Assembly: GCA_958405565.1 (NCBI GenBank) | Contig: CATYEN010000014.1 | Location: forward strand, 1-46,064 | Source: an uncultured Collinsella sp. | GTDB lineage: Bacteria > Actinomycetota > Coriobacteriia > Coriobacteriales > Coriobacteriaceae | Length of the DNA: 46,064 nt | Reading direction: 5' to 3' | In this document: one piece after another, positions 16,941 to 25,514 of the stretch | How positions within the stretch are numbered: the stretch's first letter is position 1 | How the letters are laid out: each line of letters begins with the position of its first letter | Notes under the pieces: model-generated | What the model was told of the DNA's origin: nothing | The model's input: the letters and a program-made list of their open reading frames with translations, nothing else | Databases searched by the model: none | Position numbers and translations under genes: made by a program

Positions 16941-17963
16941 TTACTCGCCGTCGATATCGGTCGCGACAGCCTCCTCAATAGCCTCGACACCAGCAACCGA
17001 CAGGTCTTCCTTGCCCTGGCAGAATTTCTTGTCGACCCAGCCGGTCAGGATCGGGGCCATGATCGCCGTGATGATGACGGCGGTAGCGATCTGGGCGTAC
17101 GCAGTGGGCGCAAGCTCGGCATAGCGCGGCGCAACCTCGGCGAGGGCGACCGGCGTGGTCATGGCCGTACCGGCGATGGTGGAACAGGCAACAGCAGCCT
17201 TGCCGTTGCCGCCGCACAGGCGCTCAAAGGCAAAGGTGATGGGGCCGACGATAAAGAGCGTGATGAGGCCAAGCAGAATGCCCGAGATGCCGCCGGTGAT
17301 GAAGCTCGACAGACTCATGGACGCACCGAGCTGAAAACCGATGACGGCAATCGCGGGATTGGTGCCGGGGACCAGCAGGTTCTTGATGAACGGGAACAGG
17401 TTGCCCAAAACCATGCCGATAACGAGCGGCAGGATGGAACCGATGATGGTGCCGATGGGAATGTTGGCGAGACCCGAGACGCCGAGGATGATCATCGTGA
17501 CGGCGGGACCGGCCGTAAAGAACAGGATGCCGACGGCACCCTGCTCGGACTCATCGCCGAACTCGCCCATGATGCCCGTATAGAGCGCCATGTTGCAGAA
17601 CGTGATGCCGCCGATGATGGACACGGAGCTGAGGCCAAGGAAGTTGTCGTTAAAGAAATAGGCCACGCCCAAACCGAGAGCCGCCGCGACGACAAGCTTG
17701 GGGATCAGCACAACGATGCCGGTCTTGATGGCGCCCGGCGTGGACTTAAAGCTGATGCCGGCACCCACGAAGAGCAGGATCGCCGCAACGATGGTATTGG
17801 AACCACCGCGGCAGGCAGCCGTAAAGAAGCCGCCGATCTCAAAGACCTGCGGGCAGAAGGTGTTGAGCAAAAGGCCGACGATCATGGGATAGATCATGAT
17901 GTCGCCCGGGATACGCGGGACCTTGAATTTCTTTTGCTCGCTGTTGGTTGCTTCCTGAGCCAT
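16941..17963 (-). CDS. 2-keto-3-deoxygluconate permease family transporter
   Basis: KdgT-family proton symporter (340 aa), known for uptake of 2-keto-3-deoxygluconate from pectin or uronate breakdown. Characteristic parts are KVPRIPGDIMIYPMIVGLL-type opening, GGSNTIVAAILLFVGAGI, GGITFCNMALYTGIMGEFGD and AGTAMTTPVALAEVAP. About ten hydrophobic segments are present. The ATG at 17963 has GGGGG upstream; a TTG at 17993 would add ten non-family residues. No KDG kinase or aldolase gene lies nearby, so the actual substrate could differ. It is transcribed alone, downstream of azlCD on the same strand. Confidence 0.87.
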   Translation of the reverse strand: MAQEATNSEQKKFKVPRIPGDIMIYPMIVGLLLNTFCPQVFEIGGFFTAACRGGSNTIVAAILLFVGAGISFKSTPGAIKTGIVVLIPKLVVAAALGLGVAYFFNDNFLGLSSVSIIGGITFCNMALYTGIMGEFGDESEQGAVGILFFTAGPAVTMIILGVSGLANIPIGTIIGSILPLVIGMVLGNLFPFIKNLLVPGTNPAIAVIGFQLGASMSLSSFITGGISGILLGLITLFIVGPITFAFERLCGGNGKAAVACSTIAGTAMTTPVALAEVAPRYAELAPTAYAQIATAVIITAIMAPILTGWVDKKFCQGKEDLSVAGVEAIEEAVATDIDGE

Positions 17964-18107
17964 GAAACCCCCATTTCCGCTGACAGGGAACAAAAGCCCA
18001 CGTCATGCTTTGCTACAGTAAAGTCTGACCATGGTACCAGAAGAAGCAGACCAGCTCGATGAGAAATTCGATTCGGGGACAGCGACGACAAAAGGAGGCA
18101 CCGGCCC

Positions 18108-18431
18108 CTATATGAGGCTCAAAACGATATACAGCACAACGCCCGAGACGCAGCACCACAACATCGACTTTGTCTTGATTGCCACCACAACGACGCCGGC
18201 GGCAGCAACCCAGGGAACCAAGGCCGGCCACAACCCCGCATCGAAGGCCCCGGGGCTTACCAAGTCGTTGGCGACCAGCGCGGCAAAGGCAGCAGGCGGG
18301 ATGTAGCCCAGGGCCTCGGTGACCCGGGGCGGAAGGGTCCGCCCGCGCAGGGCGAACGCCGGCGCGATGCGAAAGAATGCGATGGCTGCCCACGACGACA
18401 GCCACAGAACCAAGAACTCGTTAACGGGCAT
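18108..18431 (-). CDS. azlD: AzlD-family branched-chain amino-acid exporter subunit
   Basis: Small membrane protein of 107 aa with three to four hydrophobic segments, the partner of AzlC. The stretch RTLPPRVTEALGYIPPAAFAAL is characteristic of AzlD. The start at 18431 overlaps the end of azlC by 11 nt, so the two are translated together. AzlCD (like BrnFE) exports branched-chain amino acids or analogues, which is notable beside a LIV importer in the same window. Confidence 0.88.
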   Translation of the reverse strand: MPVNEFLVLWLSSWAAIAFFRIAPAFALRGRTLPPRVTEALGYIPPAAFAALVANDLVSPGAFDAGLWPALVPWVAAAGVVVVAIKTKSMLWCCVSGVVLYIVLSLI

Positions 18432-19113
18432 CGCGAACACCCCTTCCGTCGAATACGGCATCGCACACAAGCGCGATGACAACACCGACCACGACGCTTG
18501 CCGACACGGCGATATTCGTAAGGCCCAAGAACTTGAACATGGCGACGGATACCGCTCCCGAAACCGCCGCGACGACATTGCCGCGCGACAGGCGCTGCGA
18601 AAAGAGCAGGCAGATGAAGAGCGATGTGCAGACAAAGCCTGCGATAGCGGTAGGAACATCGACGGCAGTGCCGGCAACAGCGCCCGCCGTACATGCGACG
18701 CCCCATGTTGCGATCAGAATCGCATTAAGCGCAAAGGCCTCCTTGGGGCCCCAACCATCGCCCCCGACCAACTTGGCCAGCGAGATGCCGTAGGCCTCTT
18801 CGGTAAGCGTCGCCGTGACCGCCAGCGTCTGGCGTTTCGAAGCCCCGGCAAGGTGCGGCGCAAGCGATGCCGAGTAGAGCGCAAAACGAGATGAGATGGC
18901 GGCGACGCTTGCGATAATCGAAGGTGCCGGTACGCCCGCCAGCCATAGGTTGCAGATCATGAACTGGCCGCTGCCCGTCACAAACGTACTGCTCAGGGCA
19001 AAGACCATCCAGGGCTCCATCCCCGTTTGACCCATAATCATTCCGCACGGCGCGCCCACCGCAACATAGGTGAGCATCACCGGCCAAACGGTTTTAACAA
19101 TTCTGAGCACCAT
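18421..19113 (-). CDS. azlC: AzlC-family branched-chain amino-acid exporter subunit
   Basis: Large subunit (230 aa) of the AzlCD/BrnFE-type exporter. The N-terminal VAVGAPCGMIMGQTGMEPW, the SGQFMICNLWLAG segment and SRFALYSASLAPHL with TEEAYGISL are the usual AzlC landmarks, spread over about seven hydrophobic segments. The ATG at 19113 has GAGGAG 5 nt upstream. It forms a two-gene operon with azlD and is divergent from the HD gene across 128 nt. Confidence 0.9.
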   Translation of the reverse strand: MVLRIVKTVWPVMLTYVAVGAPCGMIMGQTGMEPWMVFALSSTFVTGSGQFMICNLWLAGVPAPSIIASVAAISSRFALYSASLAPHLAGASKRQTLAVTATLTEEAYGISLAKLVGGDGWGPKEAFALNAILIATWGVACTAGAVAGTAVDVPTAIAGFVCTSLFICLLFSQRLSRGNVVAAVSGAVSVAMFKFLGLTNIAVSASVVVGVVIALVCDAVFDGRGVRDAR

Positions 19114-19241
19114 ATCGCTCCTCGCTCTGTCAAGCTATCCGCATCGCGCGCAACCGCACATTGTAATCGTCGTCCGCCGGCAACCGAGTTCGCCTACAAT
19201 TGCCACCGGATCGAACAACGCAAACTTTTTAGGAAGTTATT

Positions 19242-20054
19242 ATGACAGCTATCGATCGAGGCCGGGCGACCGCGGCCTTCAAACGCTATACCGATGCTTA
19301 CGACGCCGCCAATCCGCGCATCGCGCTCAAAATCGAGCACACCTATCACGTGGCGGAAGCGTGCGATGCCGTGGCGCGCGAGCAGAACTGGTCGACAGAG
19401 GATATTGACCTGGCCTGGCTTTGCGGCCTGCTGCACGATATGGGCCGCTTTGAGCAGCTGCGACGCTGGGACACCTTTAAAGATGCCGAGAGCATGAGCC
19501 ATGCGGCGCTGGGCGTCGAGGTCCTCTTTGGCGAGAATCCCGCCGATGCACCCGCCGCAACAAGCATCCGCGACTTTATTGACGGTCCGGTGGAAGACGA
19601 ACTCATCCGCGCGAGCATCGCCTATCACAGCGACTTTCGCCTACCCAAGGAGCTCGACGAGCGCACGCGGCGCTTCTGTGATATCGTGCGCGACGGCGAT
19701 AAGGTCGACATTATGCGCACTATCGCCGACAGCACCGTCGATACCATCCTCAAAGTTGATGAGGATACGTTTCTTGCCAGCCACTTCTCAAAGGCCACAC
19801 TTGCCGCCTTTGACGAGCACCGCTGCGTTGCACGCGATGAGCGCGAGGAGCCGGCAGACTTCCTGGTAGGGCTCATCTGCTTTATGTTTGAGCTCGTCTA
19901 TCCGGCAAGCCGTGCTCTGGCGCGCAAGCAGGGCGATATCTACCGCCTGCTCGACGCGCCCTTTGGCATTACGCGGCCCTTCACCGATCCCGCCACACTG
20001 ACGACCTGGAAGCGCCTAAAGAACGAGATGCGCGACTGGCCGGCGCGTGCCTAG
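19242..20054 (+). CDS. HD-domain metal-dependent phosphohydrolase
   Basis: Cytosolic hydrolase of 270 aa. The HD domain occupies about residues 25-165: an H in EHTYH (33 or 36), the HD doublet in LLHDMGRFEQL (65-66), a His in IAYHSD and an Asp in VRDGDKVD. Such proteins cleave phosphate esters of nucleotides or signalling molecules; the substrate is unknown. The ATG at 19242 has AGGAAG at 5 nt. Its stop codon shares the tetranucleotide CTAG with the stop codon of the convergent etfA gene, leaving no room for a terminator. Confidence 0.88.
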   Translation: MTAIDRGRATAAFKRYTDAYDAANPRIALKIEHTYHVAEACDAVAREQNWSTEDIDLAWLCGLLHDMGRFEQLRRWDTFKDAESMSHAALGVEVLFGENPADAPAATSIRDFIDGPVEDELIRASIAYHSDFRLPKELDERTRRFCDIVRDGDKVDIMRTIADSTVDTILKVDEDTFLASHFSKATLAAFDEHRCVARDEREEPADFLVGLICFMFELVYPASRALARKQGDIYRLLDAPFGITRPFTDPATLTTWKRLKNEMRDWPARA

Positions 20055-21256
20055 CGCTCAAGCTGGGTCAGCAGCTCCTCGACGACCTCGACGGCGTCGC
20101 CGACAACCTTGTACTGGGCGGCGCCAAAAATGGGGGCATCCGGGTCCTCATTGATGGCGATAATGCACTCCGCCCCACCGATGCCGGCAAGATGCTGGAT
20201 GGCGCCCGAGACACCGATACTCACGAGGAGCTTGGGCGAGACCGACACGCCCGTCTGGCCAATCTGATGGCGATACTCCAGCCAGCCAGCCTCCACCACG
20301 GGGCGCGTGCAACCAAGCTCGGCGCCCAGGGCATCGGCGAGTTTTCGCATCAGGGGCAGATTCTTCTTGGAACCGATGCCGCGGCCCACCACGACCAGGC
20401 GCTCGGCGTCGGCAATTGATGCCTGCTGTCCCCACTCCTCGGCGGGAATCGAGATCTCGACGCGGGCCTTAACGTCATCCGCAAGCACTACCTGGGCAAT
20501 CGTGCCGGAGCGGCTATAGTCAAACTCGGGCGCCTTAAAGATGCCGGGGCGCACCGTTGCCATCTGAGGACGGTGGTTGGGGCAGATAATGGTGGCCATC
20601 AGGTTGCCGCCAAACGCCGGGCGCGTCTGCTGCAGCAGACCCGTCTCCGTATCCATCGAAAGCACCGTGCAATCGGCCGTAAGGCCCGTCTGCAAGCGCA
20701 CGGCCACACCGGGCGCCAGCTCGCGACCAAAGGCGGTCGCGCCGTACAGAATGGCCTCGGGCTTGCGCTCGGCCACCAAATCGCAGATCAAGCGGGCGTA
20801 GACCTCCGCGTCGTTCTGACGCAGGCGCTCGTCACGACAGACCAGAACTTCGTCCGCACCGGCGCAAATCAGATGCTCCAGGTCCCCGAGTGAGCCCTCG
20901 GGGCTCATGCCGACCAGTGCCACCAGACGGCAGCCGCGGGCATCGGCAAGCTCGCGCCCCTTGCCCATGAGCTCGAAGGCCACGGATGCCACGGCGTCGT
21001 GCTCGTCAGTTTGCACGAAGATCCAGATGTCTCGATATGCGTCAAGGTCTGCCGCGCCGGCGGCCTCGTCGCGCTCAATCGAGATGGCGTTGACGGGGCA
21101 GGCGTCGACGCACCCACCGCACAGGATACAGCCGTCGGTTACGCGGGCACAGCGATTGGGGCGCTCACCCTCCACCACAATGCCGCCCGAGGCGCAGGCG
21201 CGAACGCAGCGACCGCAGCCGATACAGGCTTCGCTATCGATAATCAGCCCGCTCAT
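20051..21256 (-). CDS. etfA: Electron-transfer flavoprotein alpha subunit with N-terminal 2x[4Fe-4S] domain
   Basis: EtfA (401 aa) fused to a ferredoxin domain. Two Cx2Cx2Cx3C motifs bind [4Fe-4S] clusters: C11/C14/C17/C21 and C43/C46/C49/C53. The ETF domain follows from about residue 75, and the C-terminal FAD domain carries VVGRGIG, RHQIGQTG, GVSGAIQHLAGI and AINEDPDAPIFG. The ferredoxin fusion is known in flavin-based electron-bifurcating complexes such as Acetobacterium LctC and CarE. It follows etfB with no gap and completes the FAD oxidase-EtfB-EtfA operon. The ferredoxin domain probably links the flavins to a soluble ferredoxin (inference). Confidence 0.94.
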   Translation of the reverse strand: MSGLIIDSEACIGCGRCVRACASGGIVVEGERPNRCARVTDGCILCGGCVDACPVNAISIERDEAAGAADLDAYRDIWIFVQTDEHDAVASVAFELMGKGRELADARGCRLVALVGMSPEGSLGDLEHLICAGADEVLVCRDERLRQNDAEVYARLICDLVAERKPEAILYGATAFGRELAPGVAVRLQTGLTADCTVLSMDTETGLLQQTRPAFGGNLMATIICPNHRPQMATVRPGIFKAPEFDYSRSGTIAQVVLADDVKARVEISIPAEEWGQQASIADAERLVVVGRGIGSKKNLPLMRKLADALGAELGCTRPVVEAGWLEYRHQIGQTGVSVSPKLLVSIGVSGAIQHLAGIGGAECIIAINEDPDAPIFGAAQYKVVGDAVEVVEELLTQLER

Positions 21257-22072
21257 CTATGCCATCCCCTCGATAATCTTGGCAAGTTTTACCGCCTGCT
21301 CGGATGCCGTGCCTTCAACGGCCTCACACGTTTGGTCACGGTCGGGCACAAACGAACGCACGACTTGCGTCGGTGAACCTGCGAGGCCGCAGCGCGAAGG
21401 GTCGGCGTTCACGTCTGCGGCGCTCACCACCCGCACCTCAGCTTCCTCGGCCGCACGAATACCGGCAATGCTCGGCATGCGCAGCTGGCCAATCTCTTTG
21501 GCAGTTGTCATCGCGCAGGGCATCTCCAGATACACGGTCTCTTCACCGGCATCGCAGCCGTGAACGAGCGCCAGCGAACCGCACGTCGTAAAGCCCGCAC
21601 TCTGCACGCAGCTCACGTCAGTTACGCAGGGAATCTCAAAAGCACCGGCAAGCTCGGGGCCGATCTGGGCCGTATCGCCGTCCACCGCCATCTTGCCGCA
21701 GATAAGCAGATCGAAGTCCTCGTCAAGCGCCTCGATGCCGCATTTGAGTGCATAGGTGGTGGCCAGGGTATCGGCACCTGCAAAGACGCGATCGGTTAGC
21801 AGCAGCGCGTCGTCGGCGCCACGTGCGATGCAGTCGCGCAGCAGCGATTCGGTCGCGGGAATACCCATCGACACCACCGTCACGCGAATATCCATGCCAA
21901 AGCCGATAAAGTCGTCCTTCAGCGCCAGCGCGCATTCCAGGGCGCTCGCGTCAAAGGGATTAATGACGGCTTGTTTGCCATCGCGAACGATGGTATTGGT
22001 CTTGGGGTCCATCTTAACCTCGGTGTTACCCGGCACCGCCTTGACGCACACCACCATATGGAAATCGCTCAT
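21257..22072 (-). CDS. etfB: Electron-transfer flavoprotein beta subunit
   Basis: EtfB (271 aa), partner of EtfA. It opens MVVCVKAVPG and contains NPFDASALECAL, ADTLATTYAL and the GKMAVDGDTAQIGPELA segment; the DGDTAQ-x-GP form is the one I associate with bifurcating ETFs, unlike the DDDxNQTGQ of respiratory ETFs. The ATG at 22072 lies 9 nt after GGAGG; a GTG at 22078, overlapping the upstream stop, is possible but too close to that site. It is tightly coupled to the oxidase gene before it and etfA after it. Confidence 0.93.
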   Translation of the reverse strand: MSDFHMVVCVKAVPGNTEVKMDPKTNTIVRDGKQAVINPFDASALECALALKDDFIGFGMDIRVTVVSMGIPATESLLRDCIARGADDALLLTDRVFAGADTLATTYALKCGIEALDEDFDLLICGKMAVDGDTAQIGPELAGAFEIPCVTDVSCVQSAGFTTCGSLALVHGCDAGEETVYLEMPCAMTTAKEIGQLRMPSIAGIRAAEEAEVRVVSAADVNADPSRCGLAGSPTQVVRSFVPDRDQTCEAVEGTASEQAVKLAKIIEGMA

Positions 22073-22074
22073 CT

Positions 22075-23676
22075 TCACGCGCCTCCTTTCTGGACGAGTT
22101 CACCCAAGAGCTTCTCCGAGAACAGGTTGCCGCGGCCCAGCTGTCCGGCAGGATCGAGTTGGAGCTTAAGCCGTGCCGACTCGACCATGGCCTCGTGGCC
22201 GTACATCGTCTCAAGAAAGCCCGCCTTGATCTTGCCGACGCCGTGCTCGGCGGAGACGGCGCCACCCATGGCCGTGACCTCGGAAGCCCACTGGGCAAAC
22301 AGCTCGCCGCCGCGGCGGTAATCCTGCGCATCGCGCGGCAGAATGTTCACATGCAGATGGTTGTTGCCGATATGGCCCCAGGCGGCAGACTCGAGCCCGC
22401 TTTCGGCCAACGTGTGGCGATAGAGCGCGACAACATCGGCCAGGCGTGCATTGGGCACCGACATGTCCGAGCCTAGCTTGGTGATCGTTGGGTCGGTGCG
22501 GCGGCGCTCGTCGATGAGCATGTTGACGCTTTCGGGCACCGCATGGCGGAAGAACCGCTGGCACTCGCGGTCGACCTCGGTACGCGCAACCCACGTCGCA
22601 TCGTCGCTGCCGCCCGCAAGCTCCAGCACCCACCCCAGGTGATACAGCTCCTCGGTCGCCTGGGCCTCGTCGTCGCAGTCGAGTTCCACGTAGACGCAGA
22701 CCTTGGCCTCTTTGTCGAGCGCCGGAAGCGAGGCAAACGCCGTCGACTGCTCGCGCTGGCGGCGCAGGATATCCAGGGCTCCGGTATCGAAATACTCAAT
22801 GGCCGCGGCATGGGATAGGACGGGACGCACGGAATCGGTAAAGGACACGGCCTTGTCTTCGTTGTCAAAGAAGCAGCTCACACCCCATACAACCGCCGGT
22901 GCCGGCTGCAGGGCAATCTCGAGCTCGGTGATGACGCCGAGCGTTCCGCAGGCACCGATAAAGAGGTCGATGGCATCCATGTCGTCCGCGACGAAATAGC
23001 CCGAGGCATTTTTGGTCTTGGGCATGGTGTAGGTGGGAAGATCAAGCTCGAGCGCACGACCTTCCGCCGTCACGAGTGACAGGTGGCGGCCCCGGGCAAA
23101 AACTTCGCCACGCCGAAGCTCGAGCAGGTCACCGTCGGTCAGCGCGACGCGAAGGCCCGTGACGTGCGGACGCATGGGACCGTAAGCGTAGCTACGGGCG
23201 CCAGAAGCGTTGCATGCCGCCATACCGCCCAGACAAGCAGACGCCTCGGTGGGATCGGTAGGAAAGAACTGCTCGGGGGCTTCCTGGAATTCCTCGTAAG
23301 CCTTAAGCGATGCCTGATCCCAGCCTGCCGTCGGCAGCGCCTTTTTGCCCAGCTGCTTACACAGCTCCGATAGCACGACGCCCGGCTCCACGCGAAGCAG
23401 GAACCGCCCCTCGTCGTCGCGGCGAAGACCAAGATAGCGGTTCATGCGCGAGGTATTGAGAATATGCCCGCCATGCGGCACGGCACCGGCAGCAAGGCCC
23501 GTTCTGGCACCCTGGACGGTCACCGGGACGCAATCGGCATGGAGCTGACGCAGGATAGCGCGTACCTCGTCTTCTGATGTCGGGAACGAGATGCTCGAGG
23601 CCTCGCCCGACGAGCGAGACTCGTCGCGACCGTATTCCTCGAACTCATCGGTGAAGGGTTTGATGGTTGCAGACAT
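22075..23676 (-). CDS. FAD-linked 2-hydroxyacid oxidase (GlcD/LctD-like, probable D-lactate dehydrogenase)
   Basis: FAD enzyme of 533 aa of the vanillyl-alcohol-oxidase/GlcD family. The FAD_binding_4 domain shows VQGARTGLAAGA, the pyrophosphate-binding stretch EASACLGGMAACNASGARS and FIGACGTLGVITEL. The C-terminal FAD-oxidase domain shows WGHIGNNHLHVN and SAEHGVGKIK. There is no iron-sulfur domain. The order oxidase-EtfB-EtfA(ferredoxin) resembles the lctBCD lactate dehydrogenase/Etf system of Acetobacterium, which oxidises lactate with NAD+ at the expense of reduced ferredoxin. Glycolate or another 2-hydroxyacid is an alternative substrate. The ATG at 23676 follows AAAGGGGAG. No lactate permease is nearby. 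Confidence 0.9.
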   Translation of the reverse strand: MSATIKPFTDEFEEYGRDESRSSGEASSISFPTSEDEVRAILRQLHADCVPVTVQGARTGLAAGAVPHGGHILNTSRMNRYLGLRRDDEGRFLLRVEPGVVLSELCKQLGKKALPTAGWDQASLKAYEEFQEAPEQFFPTDPTEASACLGGMAACNASGARSYAYGPMRPHVTGLRVALTDGDLLELRRGEVFARGRHLSLVTAEGRALELDLPTYTMPKTKNASGYFVADDMDAIDLFIGACGTLGVITELEIALQPAPAVVWGVSCFFDNEDKAVSFTDSVRPVLSHAAAIEYFDTGALDILRRQREQSTAFASLPALDKEAKVCVYVELDCDDEAQATEELYHLGWVLELAGGSDDATWVARTEVDRECQRFFRHAVPESVNMLIDERRRTDPTITKLGSDMSVPNARLADVVALYRHTLAESGLESAAWGHIGNNHLHVNILPRDAQDYRRGGELFAQWASEVTAMGGAVSAEHGVGKIKAGFLETMYGHEAMVESARLKLQLDPAGQLGRGNLFSEKLLGELVQKGGA

Positions 23677-24022
23677 GCAGAACTCCCCTTTAGCTAACTA
23701 CAGTGTTTGCAGGGAGATGTTACCGCATCGTTTCGTTGACGTGTTCGAGACCGTCTCCATAATTGAGGATTTTTACGTCCGTGCAATTCGGCGAGCGGCT
23801 GCTAGATCTCGGCAGGCGATGTTTTTGACACATATCGCTTCGCCGCCAACGATCGCGAAATTGGCACTCGAAAAATGTTGAAGTATTTTTTACCACCTGC
23901 TACCTGCGGCGATGCAAATCCGTCAAGCATTTGGTCAGCTTTTGGTCAAGTAACGTCTGATACGGTCGGCATCGACAGCCAAAACCAATGGAAGTTTTGG
24001 CCCCAGAAGCAGGGAGGTTCCC
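23677..24022. other. Gene-free divergent region between the oxidase-Etf operon and the exported-protein cluster
   Basis: This 346-nt stretch is less GC-rich than its surroundings and must hold both divergent promoters. A plus-strand candidate is TTGAAG (23878-23883) with TACCTG (23901-23906) 17 nt later. TTTGGTCA is repeated at 23930 and 23941, exactly 11 bp apart. A small dyad GAGAC-C-GTCTC lies at 23747-23757. No credible coding frame or RNA gene was found in it. Confidence 0.5.
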
Positions 24023-24319
24023 ATGGCATATTACTGGCCCCAGTACGGCGTCGCCATCGAAGTCGACGACGATCCCCATCTCCTGCCTTTCGAAGAAGAG
24101 GCATTCCCCGACACGACGGTCTACCACGTCACTACCGATGTGATCTGCGACCCCGAGTCGTTCTCGGCGCTCGCCCACCACATCGCACGCATCCACGACA
24201 TCGAGCTCCCTCCCGACTTCGATGAGCTTGTCTACTCGCGCCGTCTGATGCTTCATATGCTCTTTGGAGCGGACCCGTCCACGTTCGCACGCGTCTACAC
24301 CACCAAGGACGCCGCATGA
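24023..24319 (+). CDS. Unrecognised small acidic cytosolic protein, first gene of the exported cluster
   Basis: A 98-aa protein with no signal peptide or membrane segment, acidic overall, beginning YYWPQYGVAIEVDDDP. I do not recognise the family. The ATG at 24023 follows a good GGGAGG site at 6 nt, and the gene overlaps the next one by the ATGA arrangement, so the two are co-translated. This coupling to four exported proteins suggests a role linked to them (regulation, chaperoning or immunity), but nothing in the sequence shows which. Confidence 0.7.
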   Translation: MAYYWPQYGVAIEVDDDPHLLPFEEEAFPDTTVYHVTTDVICDPESFSALAHHIARIHDIELPPDFDELVYSRRLMLHMLFGADPSTFARVYTTKDAA

Positions 24320-24825
24320 GCGCGAAGAAGTTGCCCCAACTCGCGAGTCAGAGGCATCGCAAGAAACTCATCGCTGTCTGTTTGGCTATCGTCTGTGCCC
24401 TCGTCGCCGTAGGCTTGTACGCCTGGCAGTCGCAGCCCGTACCCGAAGCGGGCGCCTCAGTCACGACGGCCGAGGGCAAATCGCGCCAAGAGATCCAAGA
24501 TGAGCTCGACGCCATCGTCCGCGACAACATGATGACGATCTCGGTCGCGCCGGTCGCCCAGTTGCAGGAAGGCGGCAAGTTGCGCGTCAACGTGCAAAAC
24601 GTCCAGGACAACAAGTTCCCCCAGCGATTCCGCGTCATTCAAAACGACGAGACCATTTATGAGTCCGGCATCGTCGAAACCGGCAAGACGGTCGAGACGT
24701 GTCCCGCCGGCGACATCGAGGAAGGCGAGGCGTATATCGAAATCCAGGCACTCGACACCAAGACCCATGACAACCACGGCAATCCGACGCGCGTCAAGGT
24801 CCGGGTGGAACAGGCCGAGAACTAA
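24316..24825 (+). CDS. Membrane-anchored extracytoplasmic protein of unknown function
   Basis: A 169-aa protein with a short basic cytoplasmic start (QRHRKKLIA), one membrane segment at about residues 18-37, then an outward domain of about 130 residues. The outward part has a short helical stretch (KSRQEIQDELDAIVRD) followed by a beta-rich stretch (ISVAPVAQLQEGGKLRVNVQN). The start is within the ATGA overlap with the preceding gene. I do not recognise the family. In the cluster it could be the membrane anchor for the secreted partners downstream (inference from context). Confidence 0.75.
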   Translation: MSAKKLPQLASQRHRKKLIAVCLAIVCALVAVGLYAWQSQPVPEAGASVTTAEGKSRQEIQDELDAIVRDNMMTISVAPVAQLQEGGKLRVNVQNVQDNKFPQRFRVIQNDETIYESGIVETGKTVETCPAGDIEEGEAYIEIQALDTKTHDNHGNPTRVKVRVEQAEN

Positions 24826-24914
24826 CCCCTAACGCCCGCTGATCATTGCGCGCGGCCACCAACACTCGTCCAATCATCGCGGGGACGGCCCGCGGCGAAT
24901 AGAAAGGAACGACC

Positions 24915-25514
24915 ATGGACATCACCAGGAACATGAACGGAGCCAGAGCGCTCGTCGTGGGCGCAGGGCTCGCGCTCGCGCTCGCAATGGGCGCCGCCCC
25001 GACGCCAGCTCTGGCAGCCGGGCGCGTTGGAACCACGAAAGTAATGGTCAGGACCGAGATCGACAACGTAGAGTTCAAAGTTCCGACGGTTATTCCCTTC
25101 GTCGCCAAGGCCGACGGCACGCTTCAGGGCCCCTTAGAAGACGCGACCACCATCGACAATCATTCGGCCTACGGCATCCATGTCACCAACATGAAGATCG
25201 ACGCCATGAACACCTGGACCATTGCCGCCGACGCCAAGGCCGGAACCGCGCAGAATTCCATCGACTTTAAGGTCGGCCCCAACGGCGCACTCCAGAACGC
25301 CAGCGCCGCAATGCAGGAGACGGGCCTCGATCTTTCCAAGAATGCAGCCTTCGACATGGGCTACCAGGGCATTGCCGGCGGCACGGACAAAATTAAGCTC
25401 AAGACAAGCGGAAACGTCGCCCGCGTCACGCGCGACATCTTCCGCGTAACCGGCGAAGGCGATCAAGTTGCAACGATCACCTGGACGGTCGAGCCCGGTG
25501 CGCACACGGCATAA
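24915..25514 (+). CDS. Secreted protein with WxL-like features
   Basis: A 199-aa exported protein: signal peptide over residues 1-35 ending in a typical PALAAG site, then a single beta-rich domain. Two motifs fit the WxL surface domain pattern of Firmicutes: an internal NTWTIAAD and, a few residues before the C-terminus, ITWTVEP, matching the second motif LTWTL. WxL domains bind peptidoglycan non-covalently. The match is by eye and remote, so camelysin/TasA-like or unrelated beta-sandwich proteins are alternatives. The ATG at 24915 has AGAAAGGA at 5-6 nt. The next gene overlaps its end by 17 nt. Confidence 0.75.
   Translation: MDITRNMNGARALVVGAGLALALAMGAAPTPALAAGRVGTTKVMVRTEIDNVEFKVPTVIPFVAKADGTLQGPLEDATTIDNHSAYGIHVTNMKIDAMNTWTIAADAKAGTAQNSIDFKVGPNGALQNASAAMQETGLDLSKNAAFDMGYQGIAGGTDKIKLKTSGNVARVTRDIFRVTGEGDQVATITWTVEPGAHTA

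Noticed and set aside
19114..19241. A regulatory RNA or promoter pair between azlC and the HD gene
   Set aside because: The 128-nt gap must contain promoters, but no hexamer pair or dyad was convincing enough to report.
24023..24319. A small nuclease (DUF559-like) based on YYWPQYGVAIEVDDDP
   Set aside because: The resemblance is limited to one short strand-like segment; the remaining nuclease motifs are missing.
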